Source: Flavobacteriaceae bacterium (GTDB lineage Bacteria > Bacteroidota > Bacteroidia > Flavobacteriales > Flavobacteriaceae). From it: a stretch of 5,112 bases of DNA. The stretch is from positions 1-5,112 of the forward strand of contig CANHBE010000203.1 in NCBI GenBank assembly GCA_947458575.1, written 5' to 3'. Shown piece by piece: positions 1-5,112 of this stretch. A program made the position numbers and the translations under genes. A model generated the notes under the pieces. It searched no databases. It had not been told where the DNA came from and was given only the letters and a program-made list of their open reading frames with translations. Position 1 is the first letter of the stretch, and every line of letters starts with the position of its first letter.

Positions 1-978
1 CATGCAGGCATCAACGATAGGAATTCCGGTTTGTCCGTCCTGCCAAGCCTGAATATACCTTTCGTTTTTGGTTTTGATTAGACTGTCGTATGCTCGATTT
101 ACATTTTCGAATTCCATTCGGCACTCGTCCTCAAATTTTTGGATAAAATGACAATGCCAATGCAACCTGGAAACAAAATTGAGTATCGCTCTTTTATTTT
201 TTGACTTTTCATAATGTTGATTAGTATACTGATATACTGTTCGCATACTGATATTTCCGTACGTAATATATGGTGAAAGTCGACTACATCCTTTCCGGCT
301 TAAACTGGGTTTTGAAATATGTTTGCTGTAATTGACGTACCGCTCTTTCACAAAACTGTCTAAATAGCGCCACGCGGTAGTTTCGCCTCCTTGCTGAAAA
401 TTCGCGTTTCTCGTTGTGATGGTTGAAGGCAACTCCTCACCTGAAATTCTATCGAAGAACTCGCTGTCTAGACGTTCAATAATGAGCGACTTGAAGTCAA
501 TTTTTTTGATATCATCTTGCATGAAATTCTCCCACCTTTTGTCCCAATCTTTCCTCGACTTTAACTTTCGGATGACGCCATGCATTTGAAATTCATGCCA
601 ATCAACATCGTTTTGATCAAAATACAGTTTCATCTCTACATCGCGGTCAAAAGTGATCTTGTTTCCTATTTCTTGGTGGGAAAAAATCGTCTTCACATCG
701 TAGATCTCAAATAAGTTCGCCATGACCGTTTTGACTTCGCTGTGGAAAAAGTAAATACGGGCAGCAATTGTGTCTAACTTCGACTGCATGTCGCACAGAG
801 ATTCGTAGATAAAGCGCCAATGGCGGACATCCGAATCGTGATAACGCATTACCGTAGGCTCAAAAAAATAAACTAAAAGTATAGGAATACCATCTTGTTG
901 TGCGTGATAAAGTGGCTCGTGATCTGTAAACCGCAAGTCACGCTTAAACCAAACAATATTGATTGTTTTCTTGCTCAA
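1..978 (-). CDS. Cryptochrome/photolyase family flavoprotein (C-terminus off the left edge)
   Basis: The visible 326 residues start with the photolyase antenna-domain signature (NIVWFKRDLRFTDHEPL, about residues 7-23) and continue into the FAD-binding domain: GGETTAWRYL at 197-206, the FAD-phosphate region CSRLSPYITYGNIS at 231-244, the helix around W274, and QAWQDGQTGIPIVDACM at 310-326. The rest of the FAD pocket lies outside the window. Family members bind FAD and use blue light either to split UV-made pyrimidine dimers or to signal. The start is taken as TTG at 978: an in-frame TAA lies six codons upstream, no ATG precedes the conserved N-terminus, and the TTG overlaps the stop of the flavin reductase gene, which suggests translational coupling. 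Position 276 is Cys where E. coli photolyase has the substrate-contacting Glu of WREF, and the local motif is HWHCHF. Family membership is very secure; whether it is a CPD photolyase, another photolyase or a photoreceptor is open. Confidence 0.93.
   Translation of the reverse strand, partial: MSKKTINIVWFKRDLRFTDHEPLYHAQQDGIPILLVYFFEPTVMRYHDSDVRHWRFIYESLCDMQSKLDTIAARIYFFHSEVKTVMANLFEIYDVKTIFSHQEIGNKITFDRDVEMKLYFDQNDVDWHEFQMHGVIRKLKSRKDWDKRWENFMQDDIKKIDFKSLIIERLDSEFFDRISGEELPSTITTRNANFQQGGETTAWRYLDSFVKERYVNYSKHISKPSLSRKGCSRLSPYITYGNISMRTVYQYTNQHYEKSKNKRAILNFVSRLHWHCHFIQKFEDECRMEFENVNRAYDSLIKTKNERYIQAWQDGQTGIPIVDACM
975..978 (-). promoter_or_regulatory. TTGA stop/start overlap coupling flavin reductase and photolyase
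   Basis: On the minus strand the four bases TTGA hold both the TGA stop of the flavin reductase gene (977-975) and the TTG start chosen for the photolyase (978-976). Such overlaps usually let a terminating ribosome restart on the next gene. No strong Shine-Dalgarno sequence is visible upstream, as is common in Bacteroidota. The start is inferred from the conserved protein N-terminus and the upstream in-frame stop. Confidence 0.7.
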
Positions 979-1619
979 CTTACTTCTATAGACTTAAGTT
1001 CTTTGTCAGGTTTGGCATAACTAAGGCGATCAACGCGCTCCGTTTTGTGATAACTGTCCAAACCGGAGCAGGTTAAACTTCCTGCCTTTTCCAAATCAAT
1101 AAAACCATCAATTTGAAGACTCTCTTCCGGGAGATAAACTTGTTTAACTTCGCCGATAATCATTACGGTATTATTAATTTTCAAATCTAGACGCTCACGA
1201 AACTCTAATGCGATTTGAATTCGACTTTCCTTTACAAACGGTGCGAAAAATCCATTTTTAAACTCCGGATGGAGTCCGGTGGCCTCGAACTCCGATACAA
1301 AACGATCATATCTTGCTGAAGTTTGATGTGCCTTTTGATAAATATCGCGGTGGATGTGATTGACTGTGTAAAAACCGGTATTGATAATATTCTCCAAACT
1401 ATGACGATCAACCACAGCGGGACGAAAAATGATAGCAAATAGTGGCGGTTGACTTCCGATGTGTGTTAATGAACTGATGATGGCACAGTTGGTCTGACCT
1501 GATACGTCTTGCGTACCAACCAAGCAAACACTTTTGAATCCAATTAAACTGTTTACAAAATGTACACGCTCAAGTTTTTGCATGGCCATGATGTCTTCAT
1601 GGGAAATTTGTATCATCAT
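975..1619 (-). CDS. Flavin reductase family protein (FMN-binding split barrel)
   Basis: This 214-residue protein resembles the flavin reductase-like family, which binds FMN in a split-barrel fold and passes electrons from NAD(P)H to flavin, or acts as a flavoprotein oxidoreductase. Visible signs are the N-terminal stretch FVNSLIGFKSVCLVGT (21-36), the SSLTHIGSQPPL segment (49-60), the TGFYTVNHI flavin-binding motif (81-89), the HQTSARYDRFVSEF segment (98-111) typical of the family, and a C-terminal barrel strand around MIIGEVKQVYL (153-163). Length is normal for the family and there is no signal peptide, so it should be cytosolic. ATG codons at 1619 and 1616 are both possible starts. It lies 40 bases after the DUF2452 gene and overlaps the photolyase start. 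The inference from context is that it supplies or maintains reduced flavin for the photolyase; the true substrate cannot be read from sequence. Confidence 0.9.
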   Translation of the reverse strand: MMIQISHEDIMAMQKLERVHFVNSLIGFKSVCLVGTQDVSGQTNCAIISSLTHIGSQPPLFAIIFRPAVVDRHSLENIINTGFYTVNHIHRDIYQKAHQTSARYDRFVSEFEATGLHPEFKNGFFAPFVKESRIQIALEFRERLDLKINNTVMIIGEVKQVYLPEESLQIDGFIDLEKAGSLTCSGLDSYHKTERVDRLSYAKPDKELKSIEVS

Positions 1620-1659
1620 ATTTAACTTATTTTATATTCATAATCGTTGAAATTGTGGA

Positions 1660-2058
1660 TTATTGTAGAGAAACCCATTTTCTGTTGCTGTTGAGTTGAA
1701 AAGTACCCAAATGCTCTTTTGTCCACTCATGAGGAGCTATCAATGATAGAAAATTAATGCCATCTGCGCCGCGATAAAGATGATAAATTTCACCGATCAC
1801 AGGTTCAAAAGAAAACTTTGCATTATAAATCAATTCGTTCCACTCAAACTCTTGCATGAGGCTTTCATATTGTTCTCGAATTTCCTGAAACTTGCTCGCG
1901 AACTCCTTGTTTACATTGTCAATCCCGCGACTTTTCCATGAAACAACATCGTCAACGCGAATTACCGGTCCACCCACACTAGTTCCATAAGGCAAAACGT
2001 TTGCGTAATAGCCTTGTTCGTCATTAAAAACAATCTGATCAGGTCTTTCTTTTTCCAT
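1660..2058 (-). CDS. DUF2452 domain-containing protein
   Basis: A 132-residue soluble protein that I recognise as DUF2452, a family of unknown function. Characteristic segments are the N-terminal PDQIVFNDEQGYYANVLPYG (about 6-25), the TSVGGPVIRVDDVVSWKSRG stretch (26-45), a helical middle around KFQEIREQYESLMQEFEWNE (56-75), and the conserved NAKFSFEPVIGEIYHLYRG block (79-97) followed by FLSLIAPHEW. The domain fills the whole protein. No signal peptide, membrane segment or obvious catalytic metal motif is seen. The ATG at 2058 is followed directly by a lysine-rich MEKERPDQ start. It sits 26 bases after the DUF2805 gene and 40 bases before the flavin reductase gene, so it should be co-transcribed with the photolyase. 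The domain call is confident; no function is assigned. Confidence 0.88.
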   Translation of the reverse strand: MEKERPDQIVFNDEQGYYANVLPYGTSVGGPVIRVDDVVSWKSRGIDNVNKEFASKFQEIREQYESLMQEFEWNELIYNAKFSFEPVIGEIYHLYRGADGINFLSLIAPHEWTKEHLGTFQLNSNRKWVSLQ

Positions 2059-2084
2059 GCTTTTGTACTTTGCTTGTGCGTATT

Positions 2085-2369
2085 TTATCGTTTTGAAATT
2101 TTATTGTTTGAAATGCTTTTTTGTCTGCTGCACTTGAACCGATCGATTTCAGGCTCTCGTTTTTCTCTGTGTTTCGTTTTGCAATTTTCAACTCTTGTTC
2201 TCCAAAGTTTATAGCTGCTAAACTTCAACTCTTTTTTCATTAAAGCCCGAACATCACTTTCTTTAAGTCCAAATTGAAACTTGATTGCTTCAAAAGGTGT
2301 CCGATCTTCCCAAGCCATTTCAATGATTCGGTCTATTTCAATGTCAGTCAGTTCCGTGTTATTCATCAT
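2085..2369 (-). CDS. DUF2805 / TIGR03643 family small protein
   Basis: A 94-residue, strongly basic protein that I recognise as the TIGR03643 (DUF2805) family. The conserved core is IDRIIEMAWEDRTPFEAI (12-29), then QFGLKESDVRALMKKEL (32-48), SSYKLWRTRV (51-60) and a basic tail with RFKCSRQKSI (77-86). The first half resembles a helix-turn-helix of the sigma-region-4 or transposase kind (helix, FGLKESDV turn, recognition-like helix), so DNA or RNA binding is possible, but this is inference. ATG codons at 2369 and 2366 are both possible starts. It is first in the operon, about 30 bases after the predicted transcription start. Members of this family are often found beside photolyase or cryptochrome genes in marine bacteria (from memory). 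Its job is unknown; a regulator or accessory factor of the operon is a reasonable guess. Confidence 0.87.
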   Translation of the reverse strand: MMNNTELTDIEIDRIIEMAWEDRTPFEAIKFQFGLKESDVRALMKKELKFSSYKLWRTRVENCKTKHREKREPEIDRFKCSRQKSISNNKISKR

Positions 2370-2404
2370 AAAAATCTGTTTAATTTTTATTTAAAAATAG
2401 TAAA

Positions 2405-2434
2405 CAAAAATATTGCAATTAACTTTTACTCCAA
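2405..2434 (-). promoter_or_regulatory. Bacteroidota-type promoter of the photolyase operon
   Basis: Read on the minus strand, TTG (2434-2432) is followed after exactly 19 bases by TATTTTTG (2412-2405), a full match to the TAnnTTTG -7 element with a -33 TTG at the usual spacing. Transcription would begin near 2398-2400 and give a leader of about 30 A/T-rich bases before the ATG at 2369. This is the best promoter match I found in the window. Confidence 0.75.
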
Positions 2435-2454
2435 CCCAAAATTTTCCCAAAATT
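2435..2454. repeat. Two direct CCCAAAATT repeats, 11-base period, abutting the promoter
   Basis: CCCAAAATT occurs at 2435-2443 and again at 2446-2454, separated by TT, so the period is 11 bases (about one helical turn). The first copy touches the -33 TTG of the photolyase operon promoter. Two copies on the same face of the helix beside a promoter suggest an operator for a regulator binding in tandem, but A/T-rich DNA can produce short repeats by chance. It could also act on aroB, about 70 bases away. Confidence 0.45.
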
Positions 2455-2475
2455 GAAATAAAAAAACAATTGATC

Positions 2476-2502
2476 TTGTCTCCGAAAAAATCGTTTATTT
2501 TG
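2476..2502 (+). promoter_or_regulatory. Possible aroB promoter
   Basis: TTG at 2476-2478 and TTATTTTG at 2495-2502 (seven of eight bases of TAnnTTTG, with 16 bases between) lie 20 bases before the aroB start. The implied transcript would begin near 2508 with a very short leader. The match is weaker than that of the divergent promoter. Confidence 0.45.
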
Positions 2503-2521
2503 CGGAATATTCTACAGAATC

Positions 2522-3592
2522 ATGATGCAAACAATACAAGCTAACGGTTATCCGATATACTTCAACCAAGAAGGCTATGATGCGTTGAACGAATTACTGA
2601 TTCTTGAAAAATACTCCACTATATTTATCATTGTCGACGAACACTCCAATGAATATTGCTTGGCTAACTTTTTAGCAAACCTGGCGACGGAGATTACTAT
2701 TGAAATAATAGAATTTGACTCAGGTGAAAATTCAAAAAATATCGAAACCTGCGTTCAGATTTGGAATGTACTAACCGAATTAGCAGCGGACCGAAAAAGC
2801 CTTATTATTAATGTTGGCGGCGGCGTTGTGACTGACCTAGGCGGATTTGTCGCATCTACGTTTAAGCGAGGAATCGACTTTGTACATGTGCCAACCACTT
2901 TACTGGCAATGGTCGACGCCTCAATTGGTGGAAAAAACGGTATCGATCACGGAAATCTAAAGAATCAGATAGGCGTAATTAACGTTCCTAGGTTGCTTAT
3001 TATTGATTCAGGATACCTTGACACCTTGCCCAAAAACGAAATGCGCTCCGGACTTGCAGAAATGATCAAACACGGCCTGATTCATGACGCTGACTATTGG
3101 CAGAAGTTTTCTAACTTGGATTCGATCGATTTTGCCGATTTTGATGAATTGATTTATCAATCGGTTGTCATTAAAAATAACATAGTGAGCCAAGATCCGA
3201 CCGAAAATGGTATTAGAAAAGCCTTGAATTTTGGTCATACTTTAGGTCACGCCATCGAAAGTTATTTTCTCTCAAACACAGATAAAAATACGTTGCTGCA
3301 CGGGGAAGCTATTGCAGCGGGGATGATTCTAGAAAGCTACTTATCTTGGCAAAAAGACTTGATTACGGAGAGTGAATACTTGAAAATTAAAGATACCATC
3401 AATCAGATCTTTGAACGGGTTTCTTTCAATGACGAAGATATCATTGCAATTCAAGAACTACTGATTCATGATAAAAAAAATGAATATGGAACTATTCAAT
3501 TTGCACTCCTCGATTCGATTGGAAAGATCAAAATAAATCAAACCGCTGAAAAAGAATTGATTACATTGGCTTTTTTGAATTATAAAACATAA
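2522..3592 (+). CDS. aroB: 3-dehydroquinate synthase
   Basis: The 356-residue product is a complete AroB of normal length. It converts DAHP to 3-dehydroquinate, the second step of the shikimate pathway to aromatic amino acids, in the cytosol with NAD+ and a divalent metal. The NAD-binding glycine loop GGGVVTDLGGF is at 99-109, followed by HVPTTLLAMVDASIGGKNG (122-140) and LKNQIG (146-151). The metal ligands are E180 in LAEMIKHG, H239 in NFGHTLGHAIE, and H260 in LLHGEAIAAGM. H239 and H260 are 21 residues apart, about four more than in E. coli AroB, because of a short insertion around SNTDKNT. GGKNG replaces the more common GGKTG. ATG codons at 2522 and 2525 are both possible starts. Its upstream neighbours are divergent, and the next plus-strand gene is 288 bases away with its own possible promoter, so it is probably transcribed alone or with only loose read-through. 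No clear terminator directly follows the stop. Confidence 0.97.
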   Translation: MMQTIQANGYPIYFNQEGYDALNELLILEKYSTIFIIVDEHSNEYCLANFLANLATEITIEIIEFDSGENSKNIETCVQIWNVLTELAADRKSLIINVGGGVVTDLGGFVASTFKRGIDFVHVPTTLLAMVDASIGGKNGIDHGNLKNQIGVINVPRLLIIDSGYLDTLPKNEMRSGLAEMIKHGLIHDADYWQKFSNLDSIDFADFDELIYQSVVIKNNIVSQDPTENGIRKALNFGHTLGHAIESYFLSNTDKNTLLHGEAIAAGMILESYLSWQKDLITESEYLKIKDTINQIFERVSFNDEDIIAIQELLIHDKKNEYGTIQFALLDSIGKIKINQTAEKELITLAFLNYKT

Positions 3593-3635
3593 TATTTTTT
3601 TAATACAAGGATGGTAATTCACTTATTTTATTTTT

Positions 3636-3643
3636 TACATTTG
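3636..3643 (+). promoter_or_regulatory. TAnnTTTG element (possible promoter of leader RNA / decarboxylase)
   Basis: TACATTTG matches the -7 consensus perfectly and is followed by C, as in many flavobacterial promoters. The predicted transcription start is near 3649-3651. No good TTG is present about 19 bases upstream; that position holds ATGGTAATTCAC instead, so the -33 element is weak or absent. Confidence 0.5.
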
Positions 3644-3648
3644 CCGTA

Positions 3649-3828
3649 ATGAACAAGACCAGAAATAGCGAAAAATACAGACTTTTCAGAAGCCATCTGA
3701 AGGTGGTTTTCTCTCCTTTTTTAAAAGGCGTTAAGGCTATGCGGAACGCCCTATTTTTCGAAATACACAACATCACTATTTTGTACAGCGAAAAGCTACC
3801 AATTATCTATGCTAATATTCGAGTTTGA
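3649..3828 (+). CDS. Doubtful 59-residue basic ORF (possible leaderless small protein)
   Basis: An ATG-to-TGA frame encodes a 59-residue, very basic peptide (eleven Lys/Arg against three Asp/Glu), starting MNKTRNSEKYRLFRSHLK and ending YANIRV. I recognise no family, signal peptide or membrane helix. Its ATG falls almost exactly at the predicted transcription start of the TACATTTG element, so if real it would be leaderless, and both the alternative hairpins and the terminator-like stem-loop lie inside it. Its stop is 52 bases before the arginine decarboxylase start. A coding role, a leader peptide, or a chance open frame over a structured RNA all fit; chance is the most likely. Confidence 0.2.
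   Translation: MNKTRNSEKYRLFRSHLKVVFSPFLKGVKAMRNALFFEIHNITILYSEKLPIIYANIRV
3683..3709 (+). other. Overlapping, mutually exclusive RNA hairpins
   Basis: Structure A pairs TTCAGA (3685-3690) with TCTGAA (3696-3701) around the loop AGCCA, extendable by two U-G pairs. Structure B pairs AAGCCATC (3690-3697) with GGTGGTTT (3702-3709) around the loop TGAA, eight pairs including two G-U. The same bases are used in both, so an RNA can form only one at a time, as in attenuators and riboswitch expression platforms. Pairing was worked out by eye without energies. Confidence 0.4.
3727..3758 (+). terminator. Terminator-like stem-loop with T-run
   Basis: GGCGTT (3727-3732) and AACGCC (3745-3750) form a perfect six-pair stem with a 12-base loop, followed by CTATTTTT (3751-3758). 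It could end read-through from aroB, end a small RNA begun near 3650 (length about 108), or work as a conditional terminator in front of the decarboxylase. The loop is long and the T-run starts three bases after the stem, so strength is uncertain. On the minus strand the stem is followed by TTTT as well. Confidence 0.45.
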
Positions 3829-3855
3829 ATGTCAATTAAACAGTTGCCCAACTTT

Positions 3856-3877
3856 TTTAATTCACATTTAATTCACA
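3856..3877 (+). repeat. Perfect 11-base tandem duplication before the decarboxylase start
   Basis: TTTAATTCACA occurs twice head to tail (3856-3866 and 3867-3877), ending three bases before the ATG at 3881. A partial third copy, TAATTCAC, lies at 3615-3622, just upstream of the TACATTTG element. It may be a regulator site, an mRNA element affecting translation, or a simple slippage duplication. There is no Shine-Dalgarno sequence in it. Confidence 0.5.
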
Positions 3878-3880
3878 ACA

Positions 3881-5112
3881 ATGAATACAAAGTATTTTGA
3901 CCTAATCAACCAAACCTATTATTTTCCACAGGAAGAATTTACACTCAACAAAGACAACCTTCAATTTCACAATATCGATTTGATGAAATTGGTTGAGCAA
4001 TACGGGACTCCGCTAAAATTTACCTATCTACCTCAGATTTCCAACAACATTAGAAGAGCCAAAAATTGGTTCAGACATGCTATGGAAAAAAACAAGTACG
4101 AGGGGAAATATTACTACTGCTATTGTACCAAAAGTTCGCATTTTCGCTACATCATGAACGAGGCGTTCAAAAACAATATTCACCTCGAAACCTCTTCAGC
4201 TTTCGATATCAATATTGCCGAGAATTTATTAGCCGAAGGCAAAATCAGCAAAAGCACTTATATTATTTGTAATGGTTTCAAAAGAGATCAGTACATACAA
4301 AATATCGCTAGACTGATTAACAATGGACATAAAAACACCATTCCGATTATAGACAACTATGAAGAACTAGATTTGCTCCAAAGCGAAATCAAAGGCAAGT
4401 TCAAAATAGGAATCCGAATTGCCGCCGAAGAAGAGCCGAAATTCGAATTTTATACCTCTAGACTTGGCATTGGTTACAAGAATATCGTCGCTTTCTACAA
4501 AAAACAAATTCAGGAAAACAAAAACCTGGAGCTCAAAATGTTGCATTTCTTTATCAATACTGGTATAAACGATAATGCCTATTATTGGAATGAGTTGGTA
4601 AAATGTATCAAAGTTTATATTGCGTTGAAGAAAGAATGTCCTTCACTCGACGGACTCAATATAGGCGGTGGATTCCCTATCAAGAATTCGTTGGCCTTCG
4701 AGTACGATTATCAATACATGATAGACGAAATTATCAATCAAATTAAGATCGCCTGTGACGAAGCTGAAGTAGATGTACCCAACATTTTTACCGAATTCGG
4801 GTCGTTTACAGTTGGGGAAAGCGGCGGTGCGATCTATCAAATTCTGTATCAAAAACAACAAAACGATAGAGAAAAATGGAACATGATCGATTCGTCGTTT
4901 ATCACTACATTGCCAGATACATGGGCGATTAACAAGCGCTTTATCATGTTGGCCATCAACCGTTGGAATGACCAATACGAACGAGTACTATTGGGCGGAA
5001 TGACCTGCGATAGCGATGATTATTACAACTCAGAGCAAAACATGAACGCCATTTATTTGCCGAAATACAATAAGGAAAAACCGCTCTATATCGGGTTTTT
5101 CAATACCGGTGC
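3881..5112 (+). CDS. speA: Arginine decarboxylase, short form, PLP-dependent (C-terminus off the right edge)
   Basis: The 410 visible residues match the flavobacterial arginine decarboxylase of the alanine-racemase-fold PLP enzymes, which turns arginine into agmatine for polyamine synthesis in the cytosol. The PLP-binding lysine is K84 in YCTKSSHF. ETSSAFDI (103-110) matches the part after the lysine strand, SRLGIGY is at 193-199, the glycine-rich phosphate loop IGGGFP at 261-266, the FTEFGSFTVGESGG block at 303-316, and the active-site CDSDD motif at 376-380. The E. coli SpeA enzyme is about 650 residues; this frame reaches the CDSD motif by residue 376, so it lacks the large insertions, and I estimate a full length near 460. 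LHFFINTG (221-228) takes the place of LHFHLGSQ. Start ATG 3881 follows a TTTAATTCACA tandem repeat. Expression may be controlled by the leader upstream. The exact substrate (arginine rather than a related amino acid) rests on family resemblance. Confidence 0.93.
   Translation, partial: MNTKYFDLINQTYYFPQEEFTLNKDNLQFHNIDLMKLVEQYGTPLKFTYLPQISNNIRRAKNWFRHAMEKNKYEGKYYYCYCTKSSHFRYIMNEAFKNNIHLETSSAFDINIAENLLAEGKISKSTYIICNGFKRDQYIQNIARLINNGHKNTIPIIDNYEELDLLQSEIKGKFKIGIRIAAEEEPKFEFYTSRLGIGYKNIVAFYKKQIQENKNLELKMLHFFINTGINDNAYYWNELVKCIKVYIALKKECPSLDGLNIGGGFPIKNSLAFEYDYQYMIDEIINQIKIACDEAEVDVPNIFTEFGSFTVGESGGAIYQILYQKQQNDREKWNMIDSSFITTLPDTWAINKRFIMLAINRWNDQYERVLLGGMTCDSDDYYNSEQNMNAIYLPKYNKEKPLYIGFFNTG

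Larger units (their letters stand above)
3593..3880 (+). other. 288-base interval: probable leader or small-RNA region before the arginine decarboxylase
   Basis: No secure protein gene lies here. What can be seen, in order: an AT-rich tail after aroB, a TAnnTTTG element (3636-3643), overlapping hairpins (3683-3709), a pyrimidine/A-rich stretch, a stem-loop followed by a T-run (3727-3758), about 95 bases with no structure that I could find, and an 11-base tandem duplication (3856-3877) ending three bases before the decarboxylase ATG. A 59-codon ORF spans 3649-3828. The layout suits either an independent RNA of about 100 bases or a leader controlling the decarboxylase. I do not recognise a known riboswitch class in it. 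Confidence 0.4.

Noticed and set aside
1232..1438. Second minus-strand ORF inside the flavin reductase gene
   Set aside because: It is an out-of-frame shadow of a gene whose own frame carries all the conserved motifs.
2061..2072. Plus-strand TACTTTG resembling a -7 promoter box
   Set aside because: It is one base short of TAnnTTTG, has no plus-strand gene downstream, and lies in the gap between two minus-strand genes.
2014..2214. Plus-strand ORF of 66 codons
   Set aside because: It lies antisense to the well-supported DUF2452 and DUF2805 genes, its hydrophobic Phe/Leu-rich product is what the reverse of Lys/Glu-rich coding DNA gives, and no family is recognised.
2274..2456. Plus-strand ORF of 60 codons reaching into the divergent promoter region
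   Set aside because: It is mostly antisense to the DUF2805 gene and then runs through the promoter DNA; no recognisable protein features.
3008..3238. Minus-strand ORF inside aroB
   Set aside because: It is antisense to the aroB region that encodes the metal-ligand motifs; no independent support.
3593..3610. Terminator directly after aroB
   Set aside because: There is a T-run but no GC-containing stem before it; the first convincing stem-loop is at 3727-3750.
3777..3783. TATTTTG as a second promoter nearer the arginine decarboxylase
   Set aside because: It is one base short of the consensus spacing; weaker than the TACATTTG at 3636-3643.
4066..4272. Plus-strand ORF of 68 codons in another frame within the arginine decarboxylase
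   Set aside because: It overlaps the stretch that encodes the PLP lysine; the decarboxylase frame explains the sequence.
4643..4975. Minus-strand ORF of 110 codons
   Set aside because: It is wholly antisense to the conserved arginine decarboxylase frame, with no recognised family.

Overview
The window looks like chromosomal DNA of a flavobacterium-like Bacteroidota (probably order Flavobacteriales). The evidence is AT-rich DNA with long A/T tracts between genes, the absence of strong Shine-Dalgarno sequences, promoter-like TAnnTTTG elements (the Bacteroidota -7 box), and a full set of proteins that resemble flavobacterial homologues. No mobile element, tRNA, rRNA or CRISPR array was seen.

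Left half (1-2369, minus strand): a tight four-gene unit transcribed leftwards. In transcription order it holds a small DUF2805/TIGR03643 protein, a DUF2452 protein, a flavin-reductase-like FMN-binding split-barrel protein, and a cryptochrome/photolyase that runs off the left edge. Gaps are 26 and 40 bases, and the last two genes overlap through a TTGA stop/start junction. A near-ideal Bacteroidota promoter (TTG, 19 bases, TATTTTTG) stands in front, with two direct CCCAAAATT repeats at an 11-base period just upstream of it. I read this as a light/flavin-linked operon. The photolyase has Cys where classical CPD photolyases have the pyrimidine-contacting Glu, so its substrate or role is uncertain.

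Middle (2370-3592): a 152-base divergent intergenic region with a promoter for each side, then a complete aroB (3-dehydroquinate synthase, shikimate pathway) on the plus strand.

Right half (3593-5112): a 288-base interval and then a short-form, PLP-dependent arginine decarboxylase (polyamine synthesis) that runs off the right edge. The interval holds a TAnnTTTG element, overlapping alternative hairpins, a terminator-like stem-loop, a doubtful 59-codon basic ORF, and a perfect 11-base tandem duplication right before the decarboxylase start. It could be a regulatory leader or a small RNA gene; this is the least explained stretch of the window.
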